Numbered from the stretch's first letter, positions 44,245 through 51,545 are shown. The stretch is DNA of 64,000 nucleotides from Cyclobacteriaceae bacterium (GCA_022841475.1 JALHRJ010000012.1:1-64000), one strand, 5' to 3'. The notes: generated by a model not told the origin, from the sequence alone. Numbers and translations are program-made.

Positions 44245-45288
44245 ATGCATCGGATTGTCGTTTTTGTTTGTGCATGTATGCTGTTGGTTGTGGGGTCGGT
44301 AACTGCACAAGACCCGCAGTACTCACAATTTTATGCAGCCCCGCTTTATTTAAATCCGGCCTTTGCAGGTTCTACCAATCAAAGCCGGGTGGGTATCAAC
44401 TACCGCAATCAATGGCCGGCTATTGATGCAAACTTTAACACGATCTCAGCTTTCTATGACACCTACATTGAAGATAAAAATAGTGGCATCGGGGTTTTAA
44501 TGACCCGTGATCGGGAAGGGATTCTGGGATTACAATCGATCAGCCTCGCGGTTCAGTATTCTTACGACCTTAAAATCGTGGAGGGTCTTTCCTTCCGGCC
44601 CGGATTTCAAGCTGCCATTTATAATCGCTCCATCAATTTTGATAGACTTACCTTTGGCGATCAGTTCGATCCCCTTACGGGACAAGTTATTAATCCACAA
44701 TCAGCAGAAGGGTTAAATACGGGTCAATCCAAATTTTTTCCAGACATCTCTTTTGGTGGATTGTTTTACAGCAAGCGTGCCTGGTTAGGGTTTGCCGCCC
44801 ATCATTTAACGCAACCTAATCAATCATTAATAGGCGAAGAGAGCCGGCTTCCAAGAAAACTTTCTGGCCATGCCGGATTGAAATTTTATTTTAAACCGGG
44901 TGAGATGGGCGATGGATTTTATGCAAAACCACGCGAGCGAAGTGTGGCGCCTGCCATTCAATACCGTCATCAGGGTGAGTTTGACCAGATGGATGTTGGA
45001 TTTTATTTCACGTTTGAGCCGCTGATCATTGGTACATGGTATCGTGGCGTACCCTTTAAACCGGTGAATGGATTTTCCAATAATGAATCGATTGTTTTGC
45101 TGGTTGGGTTTACAAAAAAGGGGCAGAAGGATATTATGAACATTGGCTATAGTTATGATTACACCATTTCACAACTTGGGCCGGGCAGTGGTGGTGCGCA
45201 CGAATTTAGTTTAGTGTATTCCTGGTCCACGCGCAATCCGCGCAAGCCACCGAAGGATAAGTTAATGATTCCGTGCCCGGATTTTTAG
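44245..45288 (+). CDS. PorP/SprF-type T9SS outer-membrane protein
   Basis: A 347-residue outer-membrane protein of the PorP/SprF family. The signal peptide ends TAQ (residue 22), followed by the family signature DPQYSQFYAAPLYLNPAFAGS. Later conserved parts are RVGINYRNQWPAI, SFGGLFYSKRAWLGFAAHHL and the C-terminal EFSLVYSW. SprF-type proteins help deliver or attach type B CTD adhesins such as SprB. The giant type B adhesin is encoded divergently 186 bases away, a classical pairing. Chain length is normal. Confidence 0.92.
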   Translation: MHRIVVFVCACMLLVVGSVTAQDPQYSQFYAAPLYLNPAFAGSTNQSRVGINYRNQWPAIDANFNTISAFYDTYIEDKNSGIGVLMTRDREGILGLQSISLAVQYSYDLKIVEGLSFRPGFQAAIYNRSINFDRLTFGDQFDPLTGQVINPQSAEGLNTGQSKFFPDISFGGLFYSKRAWLGFAAHHLTQPNQSLIGEESRLPRKLSGHAGLKFYFKPGEMGDGFYAKPRERSVAPAIQYRHQGEFDQMDVGFYFTFEPLIIGTWYRGVPFKPVNGFSNNESIVLLVGFTKKGQKDIMNIGYSYDYTISQLGPGSGGAHEFSLVYSWSTRNPRKPPKDKLMIPCPDF

Positions 45289-45290
45289 AA

Positions 45291-45323
45291 CTGGTTGCTG
45301 GTTACTTGTTTCTTGTTACTGGC
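45291..45323. repeat. Cassette 1 left inverted-repeat arm
   Basis: A degenerate tandem of GGTTnCTnGTT-like units. TGGTTGCTGGTT at its start is repeated exactly, inverted, at 45712-45723. The stop codon of the cassette gene (TAA on minus at 45316-45318) lies inside the arm. Confidence 0.75.
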
Positions 45324-45669
45324 TTTTCTCGACTGCTTTAATAAAATTGTTCAACTTTCTGCCAAGTCGTTGTAAGCGTTCGGTAATTTCGGTGTAAACA
45401 GTTTGGTCAGTGATTGATTTTGTTTCGAATAAAGTTTCTAAGTGATCAATGGTCTCGTCATTAGAGGCTTGTGCGATAATCAAGAACCGGATATACTCAG
45501 CCACATACCTTCGTCTTCCATAGCCTTCCACAATATTAGATCGAACTGACTTTACAGATCTTCTGATTTGTTGACCTTCTTCAAACTTCGGCAGTTTCAA
45601 AGTCATTTCATGGACTAGTAGGGATACCTCTTTTGCTTCCTGCCAAACCTCAAGATTTTTGTAACTCAT
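45316..45669 (-). CDS. Four-helix-bundle protein (23S rRNA IVS/S23 family), type A
   Basis: A 117-residue all-helical protein of the family found in 23S rRNA intervening sequences, related in fold to Avd of diversity-generating retroelements. Typical are the start [19 protein letters not shown], the central [20 protein letters not shown], and the end helix [17 protein letters not shown]. The fold binds nucleic acid in some relatives; the role of stand-alone copies is unknown. It has its own flanking inverted repeats, and its stop codon lies in one of them. It is about one third identical to type B at 46761, so the two are not recent duplicates. Confidence 0.88.
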   Translation of the reverse strand: MSYKNLEVWQEAKEVSLLVHEMTLKLPKFEEGQQIRRSVKSVRSNIVEGYGRRRYVAEYIRFLIIAQASNDETIDHLETLFETKSITDQTVYTEITERLQRLGRKLNNFIKAVEKSQ

Positions 45670-45691
45670 ATCTAATCATTTAGTCTAATCA

Positions 45692-45724
45692 AACCAGAGA
45701 CCAGCAACGAGAAACCAGCAACCA
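45692..45724. repeat. Cassette 1 right inverted-repeat arm
   Basis: Contains AACCAGCAACCA-type units that are the imperfect reverse complement of 45291-45323. It lies 23 bases upstream of the start codon of the cassette gene and abuts the M14 hydrolase stop codon. Confidence 0.75.
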
Positions 45725-45725
45725 A

Positions 45726-46700
45726 TTACTCATCCCCACCTCCATCAATTTTGCAATGGTTGTCCATGCCAATGTGCAGCAATGCATCTCCGGCATTAAC
45801 TACAGGATGATTGTTGAGTCCCACTACATAACCGGTGGAGGGTGATTTTATTTCTTCTTTGAATTCGCCAAAGGGATCGGTGATAGTTCCTATGATTTGA
45901 TTCTTTTGTACGAGGTCGCCACATCGGATGATGGATTGAAATAAGCCTGCATGATGTGCTCGTGCCCAGGATGAATTCCAGATAATTTTATTTTCTTCTT
46001 TAGGTTCCGGAGCCCAATCAATCATGTTAAGATGTTTCATCAGCCGCAGGGTTCCGTTAACACCTTCTTCAATGGCTTGCTGATCGAAGCGCAACGATTC
46101 GCCACCTTCATACACAATAATATTCTTTCCGTGCTTGGCAGCAGTTTGCCGGATTGAATGTGGCCGGAAAGGAGCGTCTATGGTAAAAGGTGCATGGAAG
46201 GCATTTGCCAACTCAACATTCTTTTCATCTGACATTACACAGCGGATTTGCGGATAGTTTGTGCGCATGGCCCCACCGGTGTGAAAGTCTATGCCATAAT
46301 CAATAAATGGTATAACATCGTGAGTCAGATGATAAGCAACGCGTGACGCCAGCGAACCATTTTTACTTCCGGGAAAAGAACGATTGACATCTTTGCCATC
46401 GGGTACTTCGCGCGAATAATTCAAAAAGCCATAGATATTAATAATGGGCATACAGATAACGGTGCCCCGCTTCACACGATTATGACCAACATCCAGAATT
46501 CTCCGCACGATCTCCATGCCATTGATTTCATCACCGTGCATACCTGCTGTAAGTGCCAACACAGGGCCATCTTCCAATCCGCGATAGGCATAAATCGGAG
46601 TATCAATTTGCGTGCGCGAGGGGAGGCGAGCGATATTGATAACGATCTCTTTAAATTCTCCGGGGCGGAGATGATGCTCACCAATTTTTACTTCTTTCAC
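45726..46700 (-). CDS. Succinylglutamate desuccinylase/aspartoacylase-like M14 hydrolase
   Basis: A 324-residue zinc hydrolase. The metal motif is TAGMHGDEINGMEIV (HxxE), and the third ligand is in IDFHTGGAMRTNYP. A C-terminal beta-barrel (about 225-324) with SPSTGYVVGLNNHPVVNAGD resembles the capping domain of the family. It is encoded after rimB-like and rimK genes on the same strand, so it probably acts on glutamate-tailed products or a related amide. The start is GTG at 46700, with no ATG between it and the stop at 46725; a repeat cassette begins about 11 bases upstream and may have replaced the original start region. Confidence 0.85.
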   Translation of the reverse strand: MKEVKIGEHHLRPGEFKEIVINIARLPSRTQIDTPIYAYRGLEDGPVLALTAGMHGDEINGMEIVRRILDVGHNRVKRGTVICMPIINIYGFLNYSREVPDGKDVNRSFPGSKNGSLASRVAYHLTHDVIPFIDYGIDFHTGGAMRTNYPQIRCVMSDEKNVELANAFHAPFTIDAPFRPHSIRQTAAKHGKNIIVYEGGESLRFDQQAIEEGVNGTLRLMKHLNMIDWAPEPKEENKIIWNSSWARAHHAGLFQSIIRCGDLVQKNQIIGTITDPFGEFKEEIKSPSTGYVVGLNNHPVVNAGDALLHIGMDNHCKIDGGGDE

Positions 46701-46711
46701 TTCGTAGGCAT

Positions 46712-46774
46712 TAGGGGTTGGGAATTAGGCATTGGGGAGTTGGGTATTAGGTATTGGGAATTAGGAATCGGGGT
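46712..46774. repeat. Cassette 2 left arm, degenerate ATTAGG/ATTGGG array
   Basis: About 60 bases of tandem, slightly varying GGCATTAGG, GGGTTGGGAATTAGG and GGTATTGGG units. It includes one perfect 19-mer copy of the inverted right arm (46747-46765). The stop codon of the type B gene (TAA on minus at 46761-46763) is inside. Confidence 0.82.
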
Positions 46775-47132
46775 TATTCGGACCGAGAGTATTAATATAG
46801 GCATTAAGTCTTTTGCCCAGAAGTTCAAGTTCAGTCATGAGGTCTTGATACTGTTGCTGACTAATCAAATCTCGTTGAAATGCTTTCGTTAACCACGTTT
46901 TGGTTTCGAAAAGAGAACCCCTTGCGTAGTAAGAGAAATTCTTGGTTTCCTTGAAGTGATATCGTCCTAATCCTTCTGATAGGTTTGCACCGATGGAATC
47001 AACTGACCTGACAAGCTGCTTACCAATTGTGTCTCTTTCAAAATATTTCCATGTATTCACTAAACCCCAAATCTGATCGGCCAATACCATTGCCTGCTGG
47101 TAGATACTAAAGTCCTCAAGTGTGGTTATCAT
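46761..47132 (-). CDS. Four-helix-bundle protein (23S rRNA IVS/S23 family), type B
   Basis: A 123-residue helical protein of the same family as the gene at 45316, with LEDFSIYQQAMVLADQIW near the start, the core QLVRSVDSIGANLSEGLGRY and the last helix ELELLGKRLNAYINTL. The final residues (PNNPDS) are encoded by the repeat arm that supplies the stop codon. Only the core pattern is shared with the type A protein, so each appears paired with its own repeat family. Stand-alone members have no established role; nucleic-acid binding is plausible. Confidence 0.88.
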   Translation of the reverse strand: MITTLEDFSIYQQAMVLADQIWGLVNTWKYFERDTIGKQLVRSVDSIGANLSEGLGRYHFKETKNFSYYARGSLFETKTWLTKAFQRDLISQQQYQDLMTELELLGKRLNAYINTLGPNNPDS

Positions 47133-47164
47133 GGTTGAAAAATTTGTATTGTAAATGAGTCTCC

Positions 47165-47193
47165 ATTCCTAATACCTAATTCCCAATACCTAA
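47165..47193. repeat. Cassette 2 right inverted-repeat arm
   Basis: CCTAATTCCCAATACCTAA (47175-47193) is the exact inverse of 46747-46765; 47165-47174 extends it with a further degenerate unit. It starts 32 bases upstream of the cassette gene and touches the rimK stop codon at 47196-47198. Confidence 0.85.
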
Positions 47194-47195
47194 AA

Positions 47196-48107
47196 TCATG
47201 CATTAATTTTATCCTTCTGTATTTTCTTGGTCCCGGCATTCTTTTCAATGTATTGAAAAATTTTACCGGCAATATCTACTTTGGTTGCACCTTCAATTCC
47301 TTCCAGACCGGGAGAAGAGTTTACTTCTATAATAAGTGGTCCACGTTTAGAGTTGAGCATATCCACACCGGCCACACCAAGCCCCATTTTTTTGGCGGCT
47401 TCAATGGCTGCATGTTTTTCGTGACGATCGAGTTTGACCACCGTTGCAATACCACCTCGGTGGAGGTTTGATCTGAATTCTCCTTCACGGGTTGCTTGTC
47501 TCCGCATGGAGCCCACCACCTCACCATTAACAACAAACGCCCGGATGTCGGAACCTTTGGCTTCTTTGATAAACTCTTGCACAATGATTCTTGTCTTTAC
47601 ACCGTGAAAAGCTTCGATTACCGATTGTGCAGCTTTTTTGTTTTCAGCAAGCACAACGCCCAGTCCCTGGGTTCCTTCCAACAACTTAATAACAACCGGG
47701 GCGCCACCTACCGCCTCGATGATTCCTTCGGTATCGCGCGAGTAATCCATGAAAATGGTTTTGGGTAAACCGAGTCCGGCACGTGAAAGTATTTGAAGGC
47801 TACGCAACTTATCACGTGAGCGAATGAGTGCCTGTGATTCAACTGCTGAAAATACTTTCATCATCTCAAACTGACGAACAACCGCTGCGCCATAAAAAGT
47901 TACGGAAGCACCAATGCGCGGAATGATAGCATCGAAGTAATCCAGCCTGCGCCCGTTATACCACACCATGGGATTTTTCTTTTCAATCAGCAACACGCAC
48001 TTCATGTGGTCGATGATTTCCACACGGTGGCCTCGCTTTTCGCCCGCTTCTTTCAGGCGCTTGGTGGAGTATAATTTTGGATCTCTTGAAAGTATGGCGA
48101 TGTTCAT
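47196..48107 (-). CDS. rimK: RimK-type ATP-grasp glutamate ligase
   Basis: A 303-residue ATP-grasp enzyme that adds glutamate residues to the C-terminus of ribosomal protein S6 in the best-studied member. The N-terminus [18 protein letters not shown], the central [38 protein letters not shown] and the metal-binding end [21 protein letters not shown] are all typical. It overlaps the RimB-like protease gene by 4 bases (ATGA), so the two are translationally coupled. The downstream M14 hydrolase gene probably belonged to the same operon before a repeat cassette entered between them. Substrate in this organism is inferred. Confidence 0.93.
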   Translation of the reverse strand: MNIAILSRDPKLYSTKRLKEAGEKRGHRVEIIDHMKCVLLIEKKNPMVWYNGRRLDYFDAIIPRIGASVTFYGAAVVRQFEMMKVFSAVESQALIRSRDKLRSLQILSRAGLGLPKTIFMDYSRDTEGIIEAVGGAPVVIKLLEGTQGLGVVLAENKKAAQSVIEAFHGVKTRIIVQEFIKEAKGSDIRAFVVNGEVVGSMRRQATREGEFRSNLHRGGIATVVKLDRHEKHAAIEAAKKMGLGVAGVDMLNSKRGPLIIEVNSSPGLEGIEGATKVDIAGKIFQYIEKNAGTKKIQKDKINA

Positions 48108-48529
48108 GCGCCTGTTTGTTTGTGTTCGAAAGATAAATCTTTTTTAGTCACGTCTATCAGAAATCGGTCGCGTAAGATTTTGCGACCTAACAATACCGGG
48201 AACTTAAGATTTCCGCGATTACTCAAAGAGAATTCGGCCCGTATTAAATAATCATAAATTTTGATGGTAGTTTTAATAACATAGCGCAGTTCCGCTTCAC
48301 CAAAGGAATTTCTTATTTCTCTGCGATCAAATTTTTTGAAGACGAATTTCATACCGGTAAATTCAGGATGCTCTTCATCCAATAGCACAAATTCTAATTT
48401 ACCGTCAACAATTTCAGCTCGCGAGCAATGAAGACTACAATTGTACGCGCCCGTATCTATTTTGGCATGAATGTCGGATAAGCCCAGACCGGGTAAATCG
48501 ACACGATCGGATCGTCCAAGAGTTTGCAT
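48104..48529 (-). CDS. RimB-like retropepsin-fold protease (RimK-associated)
   Basis: A 141-residue protein of the COG4067 group (older name ATP-dependent zinc protease), now seen as a retropepsin-like aspartic protease. The active-site motif [13 protein letters not shown] includes the DTG triad at residues 26-28; a later strand [18 protein letters not shown] matches the family end. In Pseudomonas, RimB acts with RimK on S6 glutamate tails. It overlaps rimK by 4 bases, supporting that role here. No signal peptide. Confidence 0.88.
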   Translation of the reverse strand: MQTLGRSDRVDLPGLGLSDIHAKIDTGAYNCSLHCSRAEIVDGKLEFVLLDEEHPEFTGMKFVFKKFDRREIRNSFGEAELRYVIKTTIKIYDYLIRAEFSLSNRGNLKFPVLLGRKILRDRFLIDVTKKDLSFEHKQTGA

Positions 48530-48575
48530 AACATTGAGAGTTTGTCAAGCTACCTCAATTTTTTAAAAATAAAAA

Positions 48576-48602
48576 AGAGGCTGTCACAAAAGTACAGCCT
48601 CT
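48576..48602 (-). terminator. Terminator of the DUF2911 gene, resembling the MITE arm
   Basis: AGAGGCTGT and ACAGCCTCT pair perfectly over a 9-base loop, followed on minus by a TTTTTT tract, 22 bases after the stop. The stem sequence is the same AGGCTGT as the outer arm of the 130-bp repeats, so it may be a minimal derivative of that repeat. Confidence 0.8.
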
Positions 48603-48624
48603 ACGTAAGATTATGATTGAATAA

Positions 48625-49128
48625 TTACTTCGCTACTTTAAAAGCAACAGCAGTATTTTCCCACTTTAATACAACATTATTTTTCTCAACAGCAATAGTA
48701 AATGTTTCAACAAAAGCATCGGCTTTGCCCGGCTTAACATTTACTCTTAATGCATCTTTTTTATCGGAATAATCAAAAGGACTTCCGGAATTCTGCTTAC
48801 TGAAAATGATAACCCATTCTTTTTCGCCAGGGATTGTAAATAACCCGTATTTTCCTTTCGGTAACGCTTTGCCCTCTACTTTTACATCTGAACCAAATTC
48901 GATAGCACTAACAGCATTAGCACCAGTGCGCCACACTTCTCCAAAGGGAACAAGTTCGCCCATGATTTTACGTCCTTTGGCGGATGGCTGTGCATAATCT
49001 ACAGTAACTTTTACTCCATCAATTGAACCTTCTGCTTTGGCAGGAGGGCTAGCTGGTTTTTGTGCCCATGCACTTATCGAAAATACTAGTGCTACAAGGG
49101 TGATCAACATGCTTACTTGTTTTTTCAT
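48625..49128 (-). CDS. Exported DUF2911 protein (copy 1)
   Basis: A 167-residue secreted protein with a signal peptide ending SAWAQ (residue 22). The DUF2911 domain follows: VTVDYAQPSAKGRKIMGELVPFGEVWR, then WRTGANAVSAIEFGSDV and LPKGKYGLFTIPGEKEWVIIFSK. The family consists of small periplasmic beta-rich proteins of unknown function, frequent in Bacteroidota. A paralogue lies immediately upstream on the same strand, with a 71-base gap, so each may have its own promoter. Confidence 0.87.
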   Translation of the reverse strand: MKKQVSMLITLVALVFSISAWAQKPASPPAKAEGSIDGVKVTVDYAQPSAKGRKIMGELVPFGEVWRTGANAVSAIEFGSDVKVEGKALPKGKYGLFTIPGEKEWVIIFSKQNSGSPFDYSDKKDALRVNVKPGKADAFVETFTIAVEKNNVVLKWENTAVAFKVAK

Positions 49129-49199
49129 ATAGTTTTTTGTTTAGTTAAAAATCGATTATGGTCGTCACTTATCGTGCCAAAAGAAAATTAAAAGTATTC

Positions 49200-49745
49200 T
49201 TAGTACTTTAATGGAACTTTAACCATCGTGTTTTCCCAGGCAATTACCATAGCGGCTGTCGCATCTTTGCCATCAAACATGATCGTAAACGCTTCAACTT
49301 CTGATTCAGATTTCCCTGCCGGAACTTTTACTCTAGCAACATCTTTTGATTCATCATATTCATAAGCACCCCAGGTATCCAACTTGGAATTGAAAACAAT
49401 AGTCCATTCGGTTTTGTCGGGAATCGCATAAACTGAATAGGTGCCGGCCTTTACTAGTTTGTCACCAAAAGTTACATCCTGATATAGTTTAATCTCAGTA
49501 GTTTCATTTGCGCCAAGTCGCCAGATTTTTCCATACGCTTCTGAACCTCCCAACATGGTGCGACCTTTTTTCATAGGACGTCCATATACAATTTTGGCTA
49601 CAGGTGTTGTACCACGGCCGTTGGGTCTGAAATATGCAATGTCAGCAGGACTTGGATCAACGGCTGGTAATTTTTGAGCAGTTGAAAATTGGCTTGTGGC
49701 TGCCAGCAATAGAATAACTAACGTGATAAATTTTAATTTTTTCAT
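49200..49745 (-). CDS. Exported DUF2911 protein (copy 2)
   Basis: A 181-residue secreted paralogue of the preceding protein. The signal peptide ends FSTAQ (about 23). The same domain order is present: VYGRPMKKGRTMLGG, YGKIWRLGANETTEIKLYQ and VKAGTYSVYAIPDKTEWTIVF. The two share motifs but differ enough in sequence to be an old duplication. Function unknown. A hairpin terminator of the upstream thioredoxin gene separates them from the redox cluster. Confidence 0.87.
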   Translation of the reverse strand: MKKLKFITLVILLLAATSQFSTAQKLPAVDPSPADIAYFRPNGRGTTPVAKIVYGRPMKKGRTMLGGSEAYGKIWRLGANETTEIKLYQDVTFGDKLVKAGTYSVYAIPDKTEWTIVFNSKLDTWGAYEYDESKDVARVKVPAGKSESEVEAFTIMFDGKDATAAMVIAWENTMVKVPLKY

Positions 49746-49816
49746 AGTCTGAAGTTTTGTGATGAGTTTGGTAATCAGAGATTAAATATAGAAATCATCT
49801 GACATCCGGAAAAACG

Positions 49817-49853
49817 AAATCCGGCCCTGAAATGTTCATCAGGAACCGGATTT
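49817..49853 (-). terminator. Terminator behind thioredoxin operon
   Basis: AAATCCGG and CCGGATTT form an outer stem, with an inner CCTGA/TCAGG stem and 8-base loop. CGTTTTT follows on the minus strand, 30 bases past the thioredoxin stop. Confidence 0.72.
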
Positions 49854-49882
49854 GCCTAGTTTATTTGATAAATGGTAGTTTG

Positions 49883-50185
49883 TTAAAGCAGTTGCTCGAT
49901 CTGCCGCTTTAAAAATTCTGATTGAACTACGCCCGATTGACGCCATTTGGGTTCTCCGTTCTGGAAGATTATTAACGTAGGAACACCCTGAACCCGAAAG
50001 GTTTGGGCGAGTGAAGGATTCTTATCAACATCAATCTTAACCACTTTTGCCTTGTCGCCTACTTTTAATTTAAGGTCTTCCAAAATTGGCTTCATCATTT
50101 TGCACGGACCACACCACTCGGCCGAGAAATCGACCAGTGTAGGCACATCACTTTTTATTAATTCAAAAAAGTCTCCTTTGGGCAT
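49883..50185 (-). CDS. Thioredoxin
   Basis: A 100-residue cytoplasmic thioredoxin with active site WCGPC at residues 24-28 and the conserved [11 protein letters not shown] (cis-Pro). Length is that of a single-domain thioredoxin. It reduces disulfides or persulfides. It is the last gene of an apparent operon with an OsmC-family protein 1 base upstream, two rhodaneses and a Crp-type regulator, which points to a role in thiol or sulfane-sulfur handling rather than general housekeeping. It is probably not the main cellular thioredoxin. Confidence 0.93.
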   Translation of the reverse strand: MPKGDFFELIKSDVPTLVDFSAEWCGPCKMMKPILEDLKLKVGDKAKVVKIDVDKNPSLAQTFRVQGVPTLIIFQNGEPKWRQSGVVQSEFLKRQIEQLL

Positions 50186-50186
50186 C

Positions 50187-50660
50187 TTAATTAGGAGTTG
50201 TTTCCAATTCAGCCACTACAATTTTAGGGATCATCGTCACTTTTGATTTTATTGAGTTAGAAATAAGGCACGCGGCTTCGGCCTTTGTTAATACACGCTC
50301 TGCCCGCTCACGATCTTTTTCATTGGGGATGGTAACGGTGGGTTCTAAGATAACTTCCGTCATTATAAATTTTCCTTCTACCTGATCCAGCTTTCCTTTT
50401 GAGTCGCAATGAAATTTTGTGAATTCTAACTTTGAGTTTTCGGCAATGGCCAAAAAGGTTGTCATCAAACAACTACTTACCGCTGCAGTAAACAAATGCT
50501 CAGGCGACCAGATGCCGGGAATTCCTTTTGGGAATTCAGGCGGAGTGGCCACTTCAATACAGCCTCCGCCCATGGTTGGCGTGTTAAGTTCCGGAGAACA
50601 CATAACACCTTTCCGGTCTTTGTTCCACTCGATTTGAACATTATAAAAATGTGCGTCCAT
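50187..50660 (-). CDS. OsmC/Ohr-family peroxidase-like protein
   Basis: A 157-residue OsmC family protein. The two redox cysteines are visible in [16 protein letters not shown] and [16 protein letters not shown], with the intervening [10 protein letters not shown] strand. Members reduce organic hydroperoxides with thiols and some act on persulfides. It is 1 base from the thioredoxin and 5 bases from a rhodanese gene, an arrangement that suggests joint action on oxidised or sulfur-carrying thiols. No signal peptide. Confidence 0.88.
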   Translation of the reverse strand: MDAHFYNVQIEWNKDRKGVMCSPELNTPTMGGGCIEVATPPEFPKGIPGIWSPEHLFTAAVSSCLMTTFLAIAENSKLEFTKFHCDSKGKLDQVEGKFIMTEVILEPTVTIPNEKDRERAERVLTKAEAACLISNSIKSKVTMIPKIVVAELETTPN

Positions 50661-50665
50661 GATGG

Positions 50666-50980
50666 TTACAATTTATTTTTTAAGCTCATCCAACCGCCAC
50701 CGTTATACACTTGTGTGTAACCCTTGGCTGTCAAAATTCTCTTTGCCATGCCACTCCGATTACCGGAAACACAACAAGTGATAATCACTTTATTTTTATC
50801 CGATAGGCGATTTGTATTATTATTAAGTTGATCGACTGGTATATTGACTGATCCACGGATATGGCCTGCTGCATATTCGCTCTTTGAGCGTACATCCAAA
50901 ACAACCGCTCCTTTCTTTACCAATTCGGAGTAATCCACCTTAGGACCGAATCCCAACAGACTTTTCAAGGCCTCTATCAT
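50666..50980 (-). CDS. Single-domain rhodanese (copy 1)
   Basis: A 104-residue sulfurtransferase. N-terminal LKSLLGFGPKVDYSEL, then VVLDVRSKSEYAAGHIRGSVNIP, and the active loop TCCVSGNRSGMAKRIL, with the catalytic Cys being the second of CC. It overlaps the neighbouring rhodanese gene by 4 bases. It moves sulfane sulfur from persulfides to acceptors such as cyanide, thioredoxin or glutathione-like thiols. Confidence 0.92.
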   Translation of the reverse strand: MIEALKSLLGFGPKVDYSELVKKGAVVLDVRSKSEYAAGHIRGSVNIPVDQLNNNTNRLSDKNKVIITCCVSGNRSGMAKRILTAKGYTQVYNGGGWMSLKNKL

Positions 50981-51270
50981 AATACGCTAACAGATTGGTT
51001 CTTCAAATAATTCACGGAAAGCCACGAACCTCCATCATAACAAGCAATACCTTGTTGTTTCAGTAAATGAGCCGCCATGGCACTACGGCCGCCTGATGCG
51101 CAACACAATACCAAGGGAGATTTTAAATTTTTTAATTCTTCTATTCTTTGAGATAGTTCATTGACAGGAATATTAATTGATCCGGCAACATGGCCACCCT
51201 GAAATTCAGCGTGAGTCCTTACATCTACAATGGTGCCTTCCTGATTTTGGATAATTTGATTTACGCTCAT
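50977..51270 (-). CDS. Single-domain rhodanese (copy 2)
   Basis: A 97-residue sulfurtransferase, first of the tandem pair. IVDVRTHAEFQGGHVAGSINIP and the catalytic loop LCCASGGRSAMAAHLL are intact. It overlaps the next rhodanese gene by 4 bases (translational coupling) and is preceded at 19 bases by a DUF6132 membrane protein. The two rhodaneses are related but not near-identical. Confidence 0.92.
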   Translation of the reverse strand: MSVNQIIQNQEGTIVDVRTHAEFQGGHVAGSINIPVNELSQRIEELKNLKSPLVLCCASGGRSAMAAHLLKQQGIACYDGGSWLSVNYLKNQSVSVL

Positions 51271-51289
51271 AGCTAATTATTGATTTGAT

Positions 51290-51484
51290 TTATTTTTTTT
51301 CTTTTTGAAACATTGAAAAGAGTAGTCCACCCATAAGTGCTCCACAAAGGGATGAATTAACAGGATTGGATGTAATCGGGCAGGTACCCGATAAACAACC
51401 TATTTGCTGCCAGTATAAATAACCTGCCCCCAGGCCCACTATGATGCCTATTAAAGGGAGCCAGTACTTTCTAAGAATTGTCAT
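51290..51484 (-). CDS. DUF6132 small membrane protein
   Basis: A 64-residue protein from the ATG at 51484; another ATG four codons upstream (51496) is possible, and a TTG beyond that is unlikely. Two hydrophobic segments flank a loop with CLSGTCPITSNP, two cysteines at about 30-35, characteristic of DUF6132 (the CSSGTCPITSNP-type signature). The family is found next to rhodanese and sulfur genes in Bacteroidota, as here. The paired cysteines hint at a thiol or metal role; function not established. Confidence 0.75.
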   Translation of the reverse strand: MTILRKYWLPLIGIIVGLGAGYLYWQQIGCLSGTCPITSNPVNSSLCGALMGGLLFSMFQKEKK

Positions 51485-51545
51485 AGTCGTTTGCATTTGT
51501 GGATGCAAAATTACCAGACACGTTAAAGATGTTTTGTGATAAGGG

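Larger units (their letters stand above)
45291..45724. mobile_element. Cassette 1: four-helix-bundle gene between inverted repeats
   Basis: The segment consists of a left arm 45291-45323 (CTGGTTGCTGGTTACTTG...), the gene ending at 45316 inside that arm, and a right arm 45692-45724 that is its imperfect inverse (roughly 27 of 33 positions match). It lies exactly between the porP stop at 45288 and the stop codon of the M14 gene at 45728. The arms are built of short GGTTnCTnGTT units. I interpret it as a discrete inserted unit related to rRNA intervening-sequence elements, but outside rRNA. Confidence 0.6.
46712..47193. mobile_element. Cassette 2: four-helix-bundle gene between inverted repeats
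   Basis: It has the same architecture as cassette 1 but a different repeat sequence. The left arm at 46712-46774 is a run of GGnATTAGG / GTTGGGAATTAGG units; the right arm 47165-47193 carries the inverse. TTAGGTATTGGGAATTAGG at 46747-46765 is perfectly inverted at 47175-47193 (19 bp). The gene between has its stop in the left arm. It is inserted between rimK and the M14 gene, splitting an otherwise likely operon. Confidence 0.65.

Noticed and set aside
46482-46892. Plus-strand frame across the M14 gene and cassette 2, encoding repeated WELGIG-like units
   Set aside because: It is the antisense of the M14 gene and the ATTAGG/ATTGGG array; the repeated peptide is only the array translated.
45291-47193. 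Diversity-generating retroelement, because the four-helix proteins resemble Avd
   Set aside because: No reverse transcriptase gene and no variable/template repeat pair is present; the inverted repeats are short and not A-biased copies of a coding end.
45291-47193. CRISPR-like array in cassette 2 left arm
   Set aside because: Units are short, degenerate and adjacent without spacers of constant size, and no cas genes are in the window.
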